DNA from: Planosporangium flavigriseum
GTDB taxonomy: Bacteria > Actinomycetota > Actinomycetes > Mycobacteriales > Micromonosporaceae
Assembly: GCF_011947225.1 (NCBI RefSeq)
Contig: NZ_JAATVW010000012.1
Coordinates: 62,001-126,000, forward strand
Reading direction: 5' to 3'
Length of the DNA: 64,000 bases
Shown: one piece after another, positions 31,191 through 40,390 of the stretch
How the letters are laid out: each line of letters begins with the position of its first letter
Numbering within the stretch: the stretch's first letter is position 1
The notes under the pieces: model-generated
What the model saw: only the letters and a program-made list of their open reading frames with translations
Databases searched by the model: none
Told to the model about the DNA's origin: nothing
Position numbers and translations under genes: made by a program

Positions 31191-32149
31191 GTCTGGCGGA
31201 GTTCGGGTACGCCGCGGGGTGGCGCGTGGTCCGCGCGCTGCCGCGCCGGGTGACCTGGCCGGCGTTTGCCGCGGGCGCCGACTACGCGGTGCGCCGGCGG
31301 GGGCGGGGCGTGCAGCGGCTCGCCACGAACCTGCGCCAGGTGGTCGGGCCCGACGTGCCCGACGCCGAACTCGACGACCTCGTCCGGGCGGGCCTGCGGT
31401 CGTACGCCCGGTACTGGCTGGAGGCGTTCCGGCTGTCGGCGATGAGCCGTGACGAGATCCTGCGGACCTTCCGGCTGGAGAACGAGGACGTGCTCGCAGC
31501 CGAGATCGCGGCCGGCCGCGGCGTCGTCGTGGCGCTGCCGCACGCCGGGAACTGGGACCTCGCCGGGGCGTGGGTCGCCGCCAAGGGCTGGCCGATCACC
31601 ACCGTCGCGGAGCGGCTCAAGCCGGAGCGGCTGTATGAGCGCTTCCTGGCCTTCCGGCGGGGGCTCGGGATGGAGATCCTCCCGCTGACCGGCGGTGAGC
31701 GCCCTCCGATGGACGTGCTCGATGAGCGGGTGCGCGCCGGCGTCGTCGTCCCGCTGCTCGCCGACCGGGACCTGTCCGCGCGCGGGGTCGAGGTGGACTT
31801 CTTCGGCGCCCGTACCCGGATGCCACCCGGCCCGGCGCTGCTGGCGCTGCGCACGGGCGCGCCGCTGTACACCGCAACGATGTGGTTCGAACCCGACGGC
31901 GCCCGCGCCCGCCTGGTCGGGCCGCTGCCGCCACCGGAGGACGGGCCGCTGGACGCGCGGGTGCGTCAACTCACCCAGCAGGTGGCCGACGGCCTCGCCC
32001 AGGGCATCGCGGCGCATCCTGAAGACTGGCACATGCTGCAAAGAATGTGGTCTTCGCGCTCGCCTGACGGCTCGAGCGGTCTTGCGCCCTCGCCGGACGG
32101 CTCGGCCGATAGTGGTCCAGCTACTGCCGCCCGTCACGGGCGAGGTTAA
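31187..32149 (+). CDS. Phosphatidylinositol mannoside acyltransferase
   Basis: The 320-residue protein belongs to the LpxL/HtrB-type acyltransferase family, with the catalytic motif HAGNWD near 118-123 and the later conserved segment GVVVPLLADRDLSARGVEVDFFG. In actinobacteria this gene, between pgsA and pimA, acylates the mannose of PIM at the inner face of the membrane (PatA role, by context). GTG 31187 overlaps the pgsA stop by four bases. The last 35 residues are a Ser/Gly/Pro-rich tail with a repeated SPDGS motif. Confidence 0.9.
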   Translation: MSLAEFGYAAGWRVVRALPRRVTWPAFAAGADYAVRRRGRGVQRLATNLRQVVGPDVPDAELDDLVRAGLRSYARYWLEAFRLSAMSRDEILRTFRLENEDVLAAEIAAGRGVVVALPHAGNWDLAGAWVAAKGWPITTVAERLKPERLYERFLAFRRGLGMEILPLTGGERPPMDVLDERVRAGVVVPLLADRDLSARGVEVDFFGARTRMPPGPALLALRTGAPLYTATMWFEPDGARARLVGPLPPPEDGPLDARVRQLTQQVADGLAQGIAAHPEDWHMLQRMWSSRSPDGSSGLAPSPDGSADSGPATAARHGRG

Positions 32150-32163
32150 AGAAGGGATCTGGA

Positions 32164-33309
32164 GTGCGTATCGGCATCGTCTGCCCGTACTCCTTTGACG
32201 TACCCGGGGGCGTGCAGAACCATGTCCGTGACCTCGCCGAGACCCTGATCCGGCTCGGTCACGACGTGAGCGTGCTCGGCCCGGCCGACGAGGACGCGGA
32301 GCTGCCGCCGTACGTGGTCCCGGCCGGCCGGGCGGTGCCGGTGCCCTACAACGGCTCGGTGGCCCGGTTGGCGTTCGGGCCGCTGTCGGCCGCCCGGGTG
32401 CGCCGCTGGCTCGCCGCCGGCCGCTTCGACGTGCTGCACGTGCACGAGCCGTTCAGCCCGAGCCTGTCCATGCTCGCCGTGCTCGCGGCGCGCGGCCCGG
32501 TGGTGGCCACCTTCCACACGGCCATGACGCGCTCGCGGGCGATGGCGGCCGCTCAGGGCGTACTCCAGCTGGTGTCCGAGAAGATCACTGGGCGGATCGC
32601 GGTCAGTGAGCTCGCGCGCAAGGTGCAGGTGGAGCACCTCGGCAACAGCGCGTGGGAGATCCCCAACGGCGTCGACGTCGCCCGGTTCATCGCCGCCGGG
32701 CCGCTGCCGGGCTGGCCCGGCCCGGGTGGCGCGATCGGGTTCCTGGGCCGCTACACCGAGCCGCGGAAGGGTTTTGCCCTGCTGCGGGACGCGTTCGCGC
32801 TGCTCGCCCCGGCGCGTCCGGAGCTGCGGCTGTTGGTCGCCGGGCGCGGTGAGCCCGACGACGTCACCCGGGATCTTCCCGACAAAATACGTGAGCGGAT
32901 CGTCTTTCTGGGCATGGTCTCCGACGACGAGAAGGCGCGGATGCTGCGCAGCGTCGACGTGTACGTGGCGCCGAATACCGGAGGAGAGTCGTTCGGGATG
33001 ATCCTCACCGAGGCGATGGCCGCCGGTACGGCGGTGGCCGCCAGCGACCTGGACGCCTTCCGCCGGGTTCTGGACAACGGCCGGGCCGGCGCGCTGTTTC
33101 CCAACGGCGACGCCAACGCCCTCGCCGCGCTGCTCGACCGGCTGCTCGACGACCCGGCCGCCCGGGACGCCCTGGTCACCCGGGCCCGTGAGGTCGTCTC
33201 CGGCTACGACTGGCCGGTGGTTGCCGGCCGGGTCCTGGAGGTCTACACGACGGCCATCGAAGCGACCGCGGGCGTGGTGATCGACGAAACGACGGACCCC
33301 GTTCTCTAG
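32164..33309 (+). CDS. pimA: PI alpha-mannosyltransferase PimA (GT4)
   Basis: The 381-residue protein is a GT4 glycosyltransferase. The N-terminal domain has the acceptor/diphosphate-loop motif DVPGGVQNHV, HEPFSPS and FHTAMTRS. The C-terminal domain has FLGRYTEPRKG and the nucleotide-sugar motif TGGESFGMILTEAMA. Its place after pgsA and the PIM acyltransferase identifies it as the enzyme that adds the first mannose from GDP-mannose to phosphatidylinositol. GTG 32164 follows the acyltransferase by 14 bases. The operon pgsA-acyltransferase-pimA is intact. Confidence 0.93.
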   Translation: MRIGIVCPYSFDVPGGVQNHVRDLAETLIRLGHDVSVLGPADEDAELPPYVVPAGRAVPVPYNGSVARLAFGPLSAARVRRWLAAGRFDVLHVHEPFSPSLSMLAVLAARGPVVATFHTAMTRSRAMAAAQGVLQLVSEKITGRIAVSELARKVQVEHLGNSAWEIPNGVDVARFIAAGPLPGWPGPGGAIGFLGRYTEPRKGFALLRDAFALLAPARPELRLLVAGRGEPDDVTRDLPDKIRERIVFLGMVSDDEKARMLRSVDVYVAPNTGGESFGMILTEAMAAGTAVAASDLDAFRRVLDNGRAGALFPNGDANALAALLDRLLDDPAARDALVTRAREVVSGYDWPVVAGRVLEVYTTAIEATAGVVIDETTDPVL

Positions 33310-33323
33310 GGGTGGGCATTACG

Positions 33324-33845
33324 ATGCGCGGCATGTGGTGGGTCGTCGCCGTCGTGGCTGTCGTGATGCTGGTAGCCACCTATCTGACCTGGACGGCGTC
33401 CCGCGTCGACCGGCTGCACGGGCGCGCCGCCGCGGCGTACGCGGCGCTCGACGCGCACCTGGTGCGCCGGGCCGTCGCCGCGTCCACGGTGGCCGAGGCG
33501 GTGCAGATGCCCGAGCTGATGTACGCCGCCCGGACCGCGATCGAAGCCGATCCGGCGGAGCGCGACATCGCCGAGAACGATCTCACCCGCCAGCTGCGGT
33601 CCGTCGTCGCTGAACCGGACCCCCCGGCCTTCGCCGAGCTCGTCGCGGTCAGTCGGCGCGTGGCGCTGGCCCGGCAGGTCCACAACGACGTCGTGCGCGA
33701 CGCACTTGCGGTACGTCGCCGCGTGCTGGTCCGGGCGCTAGGGTTGGCCCGCAAACATCCCCGGCCGGCGTACTTCGACGTCGACGACCCGACGCTGGAG
33801 CCGGCCCCGGCGGCGATGGTGACCCCGCCCGCGGTCCAGGCCTGA
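33324..33845 (+). CDS. Small LemA-like membrane protein
   Basis: The 173-residue protein has one N-terminal membrane helix (WWVVAVVAVVMLVATYLTW). A helical domain follows with VDRLHGRAAAAYAALDAHLVRRAV, NDLTRQLRSV and LARQVHNDVVRDALAVRRR. This pattern resembles LemA-family helical bundles; function is unknown. ATG 33324 is chosen with AGGGGTGGG upstream; GTG 33312 and ATG 33333 are alternatives. It follows pimA closely and is probably in the same operon. Confidence 0.65.
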   Translation: MRGMWWVVAVVAVVMLVATYLTWTASRVDRLHGRAAAAYAALDAHLVRRAVAASTVAEAVQMPELMYAARTAIEADPAERDIAENDLTRQLRSVVAEPDPPAFAELVAVSRRVALARQVHNDVVRDALAVRRRVLVRALGLARKHPRPAYFDVDDPTLEPAPAAMVTPPAVQA

Positions 33846-33953
33846 CCGCCAGGCAGGCCGCGACCTGCGAATTGGCCGTCGGACGCGGTCCGGCCAGGGC
33901 GTACCATTTAGGCCAAGATCTTGAACCCTTTCCCGCTAGGAGCCGGTACCGCA

Positions 33954-34874
33954 GTGTCCGAACAGACCCCCTCGTCCACCAGCAGCAACGCGCCCGTGAC
34001 CGGATCCGCCCGGGTCAAGCGCGGCATGGCCGAGATGCTCAAGGGCGGCGTGATCATGGACGTGGTCACCCCGGAGCAGGCGAAGATCGCCGAGGACGCC
34101 GGCGCTGTGGCCGTCATGGCTCTCGAGCGCGTACCGGCCGACATTCGGGCGCAGGGTGGCGTGTCTCGCATGAGCGACCCCGACATGATCGACGGCATCA
34201 TCAACACCGTGTCGATCCCGGTGATGGCGAAGGCCCGGATCGGCCACTTCGTCGAGGCGCAGGTGCTGCAGTCCCTCGGTGTCGACTACGTCGACGAGTC
34301 CGAGGTGCTCACCCCCGCCGACTTCGAGAACCACATCGACAAGTGGGCGTTCACCGTCCCGTTCGTGTGCGGCGCCACCAACCTCGGTGAGGCCCTTCGC
34401 CGCATCAACGAGGGCGCCGCGATGATCCGCTCGAAGGGCGAGGCGGGCACGGGTGACGTGTCCAACGCGACGACCCACATGCGCAAGATCCGCCAGGAGA
34501 TCCGCCGGCTCACCTCCCTGCCGGAGGACGAGCTGTACGTGGCCGCCAAGGAGCTGCAGGCGCCGTACGAGCTGGTCAAGGAGGTCGCGGCCACCGGCAA
34601 ACTGCCGGTCGTGCTCTTCACCGCGGGCGGCATCGCCACCCCGGCCGACGCCGCGATGATGATGCAGCTCGGCGCCGAGGGCGTCTTCGTGGGCTCCGGC
34701 ATCTTCAAATCCGGCAACCCGGCGCAGCGCGCCGCCGCGATCGTCAAAGCGACCACGTTCTACGACGACCCGGACGTGATCGCCAAGGTGTCCCGCGGCC
34801 TGGGCGAGGCGATGGTCGGCATCAACGTCGACGACATCCCGGTCCCGCACCGCCTCGCCGAGCGCGGCTGGTAG
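33954..34874 (+). CDS. pdxS: Pyridoxal 5'-phosphate synthase subunit PdxS
   Basis: The 306-residue TIM-barrel protein makes pyridoxal phosphate from ribose-5-phosphate, glyceraldehyde-3-phosphate and ammonia supplied by PdxT. The catalytic residues are visible as Asp36 (IMDVVTP), Lys93 (VMAKARIGH) and Lys161 (RSKGEAGTG). GTG 33954 has AGGAG 11 bases upstream; an in-frame TTG at 33921 is less likely. The N-terminal 20 residues are a Ser/Thr-rich extension typical of actinobacteria. A hairpin of the dispersed palindrome family follows, then pdxT. Confidence 0.95.
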   Translation: MSEQTPSSTSSNAPVTGSARVKRGMAEMLKGGVIMDVVTPEQAKIAEDAGAVAVMALERVPADIRAQGGVSRMSDPDMIDGIINTVSIPVMAKARIGHFVEAQVLQSLGVDYVDESEVLTPADFENHIDKWAFTVPFVCGATNLGEALRRINEGAAMIRSKGEAGTGDVSNATTHMRKIRQEIRRLTSLPEDELYVAAKELQAPYELVKEVAATGKLPVVLFTAGGIATPADAAMMMQLGAEGVFVGSGIFKSGNPAQRAAAIVKATTFYDDPDVIAKVSRGLGEAMVGINVDDIPVPHRLAERGW

Positions 34875-34887
34875 TCAACTTTTCGGC

Positions 34888-34935
34888 GATCTTGGACACT
34901 TGGACCGGGTATAGGTGGTCCAAGTGTCCAAGATC
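34888..34935. repeat. Dispersed intergenic palindrome, copy 2 (pdxS-pdxT gap)
   Basis: Perfect 19-base arms (34888-34906, 34917-34935) start GATCTTGGACAC like the copy after thrS and enclose a 10-base loop. It sits just before the pdxT ribosome-binding site, so it may tune the PdxS:PdxT ratio. Confidence 0.8.
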
Positions 34936-34955
34936 GTGTGGTTTGGGGGAGAACA

Positions 34956-35564
34956 GTGATCATCGGTGTACTCGCCCTGCAGGGCGACGTCCGCGAGCAC
35001 CTGAACGCGCTGGCCGAGTGTGACGTCGTGGCCCGGCCGGTGCGCCGCCCCGAGGAGTTGGACTCGGTCGACGCCCTGGTGATCCCGGGTGGCGAGTCGA
35101 CCACCATGAGCAAGCTGGCGATCGAGTTCGGCGTCCTCGAACCGCTGCGCAAGCGGGTGGCCGGCGGCATGCCGGTCTACGGCTCCTGTGCGGGAATGAT
35201 CATGCTCGCCACGGACGTTGTGGACGGCAGACCTGACCAGCAGACCCTGGCCGGTATCGACATGGTCGTCCGGCGCAACGCCTTCGGTCGGCAGGTCGAC
35301 TCGTTCGAGGGGCCGGTCGAGATTGCCGGCATCGACGGCGGTCCGTTTCATGCGGTTTTCATCCGCGCGCCGTGGGTCGAATCGGTCGCCGCTGACGTTG
35401 AAGTATTGGGACGGGTCACGGAAGGGCCGGCCGCCGGTAGGATTGTCGCGGTTCGGCAGCGGAACCTGCTCGCGACCGCCTTCCATCCGGAGTTGACGGG
35501 GGACCTTCGGGTCCACCGGTTCTTCGTGGAGATGGCGCGGGCCGCAGAGACGACGGAGGGGTAA
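34956..35564 (+). CDS. pdxT: Pyridoxal 5'-phosphate synthase glutaminase subunit PdxT
   Basis: The 202-residue class I glutamine amidotransferase has Cys78 (YGSCAG) as nucleophile and the His-Glu pair in AFHPELTGD, plus the PGGEST oxyanion segment at 44-49. It releases ammonia from glutamine for PdxS. GTG 34956 has GGGGGAG about five bases upstream. Its stop overlaps the yebC start (TAATG), linking B6 synthesis and yebC translation. Confidence 0.95.
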   Translation: MIIGVLALQGDVREHLNALAECDVVARPVRRPEELDSVDALVIPGGESTTMSKLAIEFGVLEPLRKRVAGGMPVYGSCAGMIMLATDVVDGRPDQQTLAGIDMVVRRNAFGRQVDSFEGPVEIAGIDGGPFHAVFIRAPWVESVAADVEVLGRVTEGPAAGRIVAVRQRNLLATAFHPELTGDLRVHRFFVEMARAAETTEG

Positions 35565-36316
35565 TGTCCGGCCACTCAAAGTGGGCGACGACCAAGCACA
35601 AAAAGGCGGTCATCGACGCCAAGCGCGGCAAGCTGTTCGCCCGGCTCATCAAGAACGTTGAGGTGGCGGCTCGTACCGGCGGTGGCGACCCGGCCGGTAA
35701 CCCCACCCTGTTCGACGCCATCCAGAAGGCCAAGAAGAACTCGGTACCCAACGACAACATCAACAACGCGGTCAAGCGGGGCGCGGGCCTGGTCGCCGGC
35801 GGCGCCGACTGGCAGACCGCGATGTACGAGGGGTACGGCCCGAACGGCGTCGCCATCCTCATCGAGTGCCTGACCGACAACAAGAACCGGGCGTCGACCG
35901 AGGTGCGCACCGCGCTCACCCGCAACGGCGGCAACCTCGCCGACGCCGGCAGCGTGTCGTACATGTTCTCGCGCAAGGGTCAGGTCATCGTGCCCAAGGC
36001 CGATGGGCTGACCGAGGACGACCTGCTGCTGGCCGTGCTGGACGCGGGCGCCGAAGAGGTCAACGACCTGGGGGAGTCGTTCGAGATCGTCTCCGAGCCG
36101 AGCGCTCTGCTCGACGTGCGCAACGCCCTGCAGTCGGCCGGCATCGAGTACGAGTCGGCGGAGTCGTCCTTCGTGCCGAGCGTGACCGTGCCGCTCGACG
36201 AGGAGGGCGCGCGCAAGGTCTTCAAGCTCATCGACGCGATCGAGGACTGCGACGACGTGCAGAACGTGTACGCGAACTTCGACGTCAGCGATGACGTTAT
36301 GGCGGCGGTGGGCTGA
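35564..36316 (+). CDS. yebC: YebC/PmpR-family protein
   Basis: The 250-residue protein begins with the signature [24 protein letters not shown] and keeps the family length. Members have been described as DNA-binding regulators and, more recently, as translation factors that help ribosomes through Pro-rich stretches; which applies here is not visible. ATG 35564 overlaps the pdxT stop. In many actinobacteria yebC lies just before ruvC, as here apart from one inserted PLP-enzyme gene. A strong terminator follows. Confidence 0.95.
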   Translation: MSGHSKWATTKHKKAVIDAKRGKLFARLIKNVEVAARTGGGDPAGNPTLFDAIQKAKKNSVPNDNINNAVKRGAGLVAGGADWQTAMYEGYGPNGVAILIECLTDNKNRASTEVRTALTRNGGNLADAGSVSYMFSRKGQVIVPKADGLTEDDLLLAVLDAGAEEVNDLGESFEIVSEPSALLDVRNALQSAGIEYESAESSFVPSVTVPLDEEGARKVFKLIDAIEDCDDVQNVYANFDVSDDVMAAVG

Positions 36317-36332
36317 ACGCCCGTTCTTCCAG

Positions 36333-36389
36333 GATCACCGAGGGTTTGTGGGGTCGTATAGCCACGCAAACCCTCGGTGATCTTTTTTT
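36333..36389 (+). terminator. Intrinsic terminator after yebC
   Basis: Perfect 16-base arms (36333-36348, 36367-36382) are followed directly by seven T residues (36383-36389), the clearest classical terminator in the window. Confidence 0.9.
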
Positions 36390-36452
36390 GGCGGGCCACT
36401 GGGCCGCGATTGGCGCTCGTAAAGCCGTTGCGCGCCCTTCTAGCGTCGGGTC

Positions 36453-37562
36453 ATGGAGATTTCGTCGGCGCAGAAGCTGTGGGATCCGCTTCCCGGCTGG
36501 CTCAACACAGCCAGTTACGGCCTGCCACCACGGCCGGCCTTCGACGTGACCCAGGCCGCCCTCGAAGGCTGGCGGGTCGGTCGCACGTCCTGGGAGCCGT
36601 GGGGGGAGTCGACCGTACGGGCCCGGGCCGCGTTCGCGCGGCTCGTCAACGTCCATCCGGACAACGTTGCGATCGGCAGTACCGTGTCGCAACTGCTCGC
36701 CCCGGTCGCCGCCGCGCTCCCCGCCGGCACCCGCGTGGTGGCGCCGGAGATCGAGTTCACCTCGAATCTGTTCCCCTGGCTGGTCGCGCCCGGCGTCGAG
36801 GTTCGGACGGTGCCCGCCGACCGGCTCGCCGACAGCATTGACGCGCGCACCGACCTGGTGGCGTTCAGCCTTGTTCAGTCGGCTGACGGGGCGGTCGCCG
36901 ACTACGACGCGGTCGTCGCGGCCGCCCGGGCGCACGGTGCGCTCGTCGTCGTCGACGCCACCCAGGCCTGCGGCTGGCTGCCGTTCGACGCGGGCCGGGC
37001 GGACGCGGTCGTCGTCGGCGCGTACAAGTGGCTGATGTCCCCGCGCGGCTCAGCGTTCGCGTACCTGGCGCCTGAGCTGCGGGAACGGCTGACCCCGTAC
37101 GCCGCCGGCTGGTGCGCCGGTGAGGACGTCCACGACTCGTACTACGGGCCGCCGCTGCGGCTGGCCTCCTCGGCTCGTCGCTTCGACATCTCGCCGGCGT
37201 GGTTCTCCTGGGTGGGCACGGCGCCAGCGTTGGAACTCGTGGAGGAGATCGGCGTCGAGGCGATCCACGCGCACAACGTCGCACTGGCGAACCGGTTCCT
37301 CACCGGCCTCGGGCAGCCGCCGGGTAACAGCGCGATCGTCACCGTGGACGTCCCGGGCGCCGAGGAGCGGCTGGCCCGCACGGGCGTACGGGCCGCGGTC
37401 AGGGCTGGCCGGGTCCGCGCGTCCTTCCATGTGTACTCGACCGACGCCGACGTCGACCTGGCCCTCGAAGCGCTGCTCGGGGAGGGATGGCGGGGCGGCA
37501 GTGCGCGTGACGCCGGCACGTCTGCCCGTGTCGCGCCCGAATCGTCGCCGGGTGACCGGTAG
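36453..37562 (+). CDS. Class V-type PLP-dependent aminotransferase/lyase
   Basis: The 369-residue protein is a fold-type I PLP enzyme of the class V (cysteine-desulfurase/isopenicillin-epimerase-like) group. [18 protein letters not shown] contains the cofactor-binding Asp, and [14 protein letters not shown] gives the Schiff-base Lys192. There is no clear sulfur-accepting Cys loop, so a lyase, epimerase or aminotransferase role is more likely than IscS-type desulfuration. The substrate is unknown. ATG 36453 lies 64 bases after the yebC terminator, so it has its own promoter. It is an insertion relative to the usual yebC-ruvC order. Confidence 0.82.
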   Translation: MEISSAQKLWDPLPGWLNTASYGLPPRPAFDVTQAALEGWRVGRTSWEPWGESTVRARAAFARLVNVHPDNVAIGSTVSQLLAPVAAALPAGTRVVAPEIEFTSNLFPWLVAPGVEVRTVPADRLADSIDARTDLVAFSLVQSADGAVADYDAVVAAARAHGALVVVDATQACGWLPFDAGRADAVVVGAYKWLMSPRGSAFAYLAPELRERLTPYAAGWCAGEDVHDSYYGPPLRLASSARRFDISPAWFSWVGTAPALELVEEIGVEAIHAHNVALANRFLTGLGQPPGNSAIVTVDVPGAEERLARTGVRAAVRAGRVRASFHVYSTDADVDLALEALLGEGWRGGSARDAGTSARVAPESSPGDR

Positions 37563-37603
37563 GGTGTCGAACAGACGTACGGCGACATTGCGGGAGGAAG
37601 TCG

Positions 37604-38212
37604 GTGCGGGTGCTCGGCGTCGATCCGGGGCTGACCCGGTGCGGGGTCGGCGTGGTCGAGGGCGTTCCCGGACGCGCCTGCACGCTGATCGAGTACACCG
37701 TGGTGCGTAGCGACCCCGACATGGATCTGCCCGACCGCCTGCTCAACCTCGACGTGGCGCTCACGGAACTGGTCGCCCGGCACCGCCCCGACTCGGTGGC
37801 CGTCGAGCGCGTGTTCAGCCAGCACAACGTCCGTACGGTGATGGGCACGGCCCAGGCCAGCGCCGTGGCCATCCTCGCCGGAGCGCGGGCCGGGCTGCCG
37901 GTGCAGACGTACACCCCGAGCGAGGTGAAGGCGGCGGTGACCGGCTCCGGCACTGCCGACAAGGCGCAGGTCACCGCCATGGTCACCCGGCTGCTGAACC
38001 TGGACGCCCCGCCCAAGCCGGCGGACGCGGCGGACGCCCTGGCGCTCGCGATCTGCCACGTCTGGCGGGGCGGCATCAAGTCCAAGCTCGCCGCCGCTGC
38101 TGCTGCCGAGACCAAGCTGGCCGCCGCGTCCAAGCTGGCCTTCGCGTCCAAGCTGGCTGCGGCTGCGGCTGCGGCTGCCGCAGCCGGCAGTCGTCGAGGA
38201 GGTCAACGGTGA
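37604..38212 (+). CDS. ruvC: Crossover junction endodeoxyribonuclease RuvC
   Basis: RuvC resolves Holliday junctions after RuvAB branch migration. The four catalytic acids are present as Asp7, Glu68, Asp141 and Asp144. The enzyme core ends near residue 157; a 45-residue Ala-rich tail with repeated SKLA-type units follows ([28 protein letters not shown] pattern, split here by description), which is unusual for RuvC. GTG 37604 has GGGAGGA about seven bases upstream. It overlaps ruvA in a GTGA junction. Confidence 0.95.
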   Translation: MRVLGVDPGLTRCGVGVVEGVPGRACTLIEYTVVRSDPDMDLPDRLLNLDVALTELVARHRPDSVAVERVFSQHNVRTVMGTAQASAVAILAGARAGLPVQTYTPSEVKAAVTGSGTADKAQVTAMVTRLLNLDAPPKPADAADALALAICHVWRGGIKSKLAAAAAAETKLAAASKLAFASKLAAAAAAAAAAGSRRGGQR

Positions 38213-38811
38213 TCGCAAGTGTCCGGGGCCTGGTGGCCGCGGTCGGGCCGGACGGCGCCGTGATCGAGGTCGGCGGCGTCGGCCTGGCCGTGTCGTGCAC
38301 CCCCCACACCCTGGCCGGGCTCCGGGTCGGCGCCGAGGCGCGACTCGCCACCACCCTGGTGGTCCGTGAGGACTCGCTCACCCTGTACGGCTTCGCCGAC
38401 GACGACGCGCGGGAACTGTTCGAACTGCTGCAGACGGCCAGCGGGGTCGGGCCGCGCCTGGCCCAGGCCGTCCTCGCCGTGCACACGCCGGACACGGTGC
38501 GCCGGGCGATCGCCGGTGGCGACACGGCCACCCTGACCCGGGTCCCCGGCATCGGCAAGAAGGGTGCCGAGAGGCTCGTCCTGGAACTGCGGGACAAGGT
38601 CGGGCTCGTCCCCGGCAGCGAGGGTGCGCTGCCGGCGGCCGGCGCCGCCTGGGCCGACCAGGTGAAGCAGGCGCTGGTCGGGCTCGGCTGGACGGCCGGC
38701 CAGGCTGACCAGGCGGTCGCGGCCGTGGCGGAGAGCCTCGACGGTCAGCCGGCTCCGCCCGTACCGCAGCTGTTGAAGCTGGCGATCCGGATGCTCGGGC
38801 GGACCCGGTGA
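38209..38811 (+). CDS. ruvA: Holliday junction helicase subunit RuvA
   Basis: The 200-residue protein begins with the OB-fold [22 protein letters not shown], then two helix-hairpin-helix motifs ([19 protein letters not shown] and [21 protein letters not shown]), and ends in the RuvB-contacting domain III ([20 protein letters not shown]). It binds the four-way junction as a tetramer and loads RuvB. GTG 38209 overlaps ruvC by four bases, and its stop overlaps ruvB by four bases, so ruvCAB is translationally coupled. Confidence 0.96.
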   Translation: MIASVRGLVAAVGPDGAVIEVGGVGLAVSCTPHTLAGLRVGAEARLATTLVVREDSLTLYGFADDDARELFELLQTASGVGPRLAQAVLAVHTPDTVRRAIAGGDTATLTRVPGIGKKGAERLVLELRDKVGLVPGSEGALPAAGAAWADQVKQALVGLGWTAGQADQAVAAVAESLDGQPAPPVPQLLKLAIRMLGRTR

Positions 38812-39848
38812 GCGAGTCCCTCACCTCCGCGTACGCGTCACCGGAGGAGCGCGAGGCCGAGGCCAGTGTGCGCCCACGCAGCCTGGATGAGCTGGTGGGC
38901 CAGGACCGGGTACGCGAACAGCTCGAACTCCTGCTGCACAGCGCGCTGCGGCGGGGCGCCCCGCCCGACCACATCCTGCTGTCCGGGTCACCTGGCCTGG
39001 GCAAGACGACGATGGCCATGATCGTCGCCGGCGAGCTGGGCGTGGGGCTGCGGATCACGAGCGGGCCGGCGATCGAGCGGGCCGGCGACCTCGCCGCCGT
39101 GCTGACCAGCATCGGCCCGGGCGACGTGCTGTTCATCGACGAGATCCACCGGATGGCCCGCCCGGCCGAAGAGCTGCTCTACAGCGCGATGGAGGACTTC
39201 CGGGTCGACGTCGTGGTCGGCAAGGGCCCCGGCGCGACCGCCATCCCGATCGACCTGGAGCCGTTCACGCTGGTCGGCGCGACCACCCGGGCCGGCCTGC
39301 TGACCGGCCCGATGCGTGACCGGTTCGGGTTCGTCGGGCACCTGGAGTTCTACGAGCCGGCCGAGCTCGAGCGCATCGTGCGCCGCTCGGCGCGGATCCT
39401 GGGCGTGCCGATTACCGACGACGGCGCCGCCGAGGTTGCTGGCCGCTCGCGCGGCACCCCCCGGATCGCCAACCGGCTGCTGCGCCGGGTCCGCGACTAC
39501 GCCGAGGTACGGGCCGACGGTGTGGTGACGGGGGACGCGGCGCGGGCCGCGCTGCGGGTGTACGACGTCGACGAGCGGGGCCTGGACCGGCTGGACCGGG
39601 CGGTGCTCAAGGCGCTCGTCGAGTCCTTCGGCGGCGGTCCGGTCGGGCTATCGACGCTCGCCGTGGCGGTTGGCGAGCAACCGGATACCGTTGAGGAGGT
39701 GTGCGAGCCCTTCCTGCTACGGGAGGGTCTCCTCGCCCGTACTCCTCGTGGCCGGGTCGCGACGGCTGGAGCCTGGCGCCATCTCGGAAAAACACCCCCG
39801 CCGGGGGCAGTCGGAACAACGCCCGACCTGTTCAGTGTTGAGCCCTGA
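38808..39848 (+). CDS. ruvB: Holliday junction branch-migration ATPase RuvB
   Basis: The 346-residue AAA+ ATPase has Walker [10 protein letters not shown] near 60-68, Walker B LFIDEIHR, sensor 1 GATTRAG and the arginine finger region [12 protein letters not shown]-terminal winged helix follows ([15 protein letters not shown]). It drives branch migration with RuvA. GTG 38808 overlaps the ruvA stop. The operon ends here, and a 144-base gap with its own promoter precedes yajC. Confidence 0.97.
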   Translation: MSESLTSAYASPEEREAEASVRPRSLDELVGQDRVREQLELLLHSALRRGAPPDHILLSGSPGLGKTTMAMIVAGELGVGLRITSGPAIERAGDLAAVLTSIGPGDVLFIDEIHRMARPAEELLYSAMEDFRVDVVVGKGPGATAIPIDLEPFTLVGATTRAGLLTGPMRDRFGFVGHLEFYEPAELERIVRRSARILGVPITDDGAAEVAGRSRGTPRIANRLLRRVRDYAEVRADGVVTGDAARAALRVYDVDERGLDRLDRAVLKALVESFGGGPVGLSTLAVAVGEQPDTVEEVCEPFLLREGLLARTPRGRVATAGAWRHLGKTPPPGAVGTTPDLFSVEP

Positions 39849-39992
39849 GAGCGCCGTAATCGGACCGTGATCGATGCTGGGTCCAGTGGTTTCGCGCACA
39901 CCGACTAGACTCGCCGCGGTCCGTACTGGACGCGTTACCTCGTCTTGGGCGATGGGACGCCCGAAATGAGCCGATAACGGAAGGCTGGCACC

Positions 39993-40337
39993 GTGCCTCT
40001 CGCCGCAACGAACCAAGGCAGCCCGCTCGGGATGTGGATCCTGCTCGCGCTGTTCATCTTGGCCGCATACTTTTTGATCATTCGACCGCAGCAGCGCCGT
40101 CGCAAGCAGACCGAGGAGCTGCAGTCCTCGATCGCCCCCGGCGACGAGGTCATGACGGTCGCGGGGCTGTACGGCAAGGTGGTCGACATCGACGACAAGA
40201 CCGTGACGCTGGAGGTGGCGCCGGGTGTGACGAACCGGTACGCGCGGCAGGCGATCGGCCAGGTCGTCAACAAGGCGGACGCACCGGCGGCGGAGTCAGA
40301 GCCCGAGTCCGAGTCGGCCGCCAAGGACACCGAGTAG
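39993..40337 (+). CDS. yajC: Preprotein translocase accessory subunit YajC
   Basis: The 114-residue protein has one membrane helix (MWILLALFILAAYFLII) followed at once by RPQQRRRKQ and the conserved domain PGDEVMTVAGLYGKVV. The acidic tail (about 95-114) is low in complexity. YajC associates with SecDF and the SecYEG channel. GTG 39993 follows GGAAGG by about six bases. It precedes secD and secF in the usual order. Confidence 0.93.
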   Translation: MPLAATNQGSPLGMWILLALFILAAYFLIIRPQQRRRKQTEELQSSIAPGDEVMTVAGLYGKVVDIDDKTVTLEVAPGVTNRYARQAIGQVVNKADAPAAESEPESESAAKDTE

Positions 40338-40390
40338 CGCCGCCCTCCCCCCGACCTGACATATTCGACAGACCTAGGAGAACGACCGAC

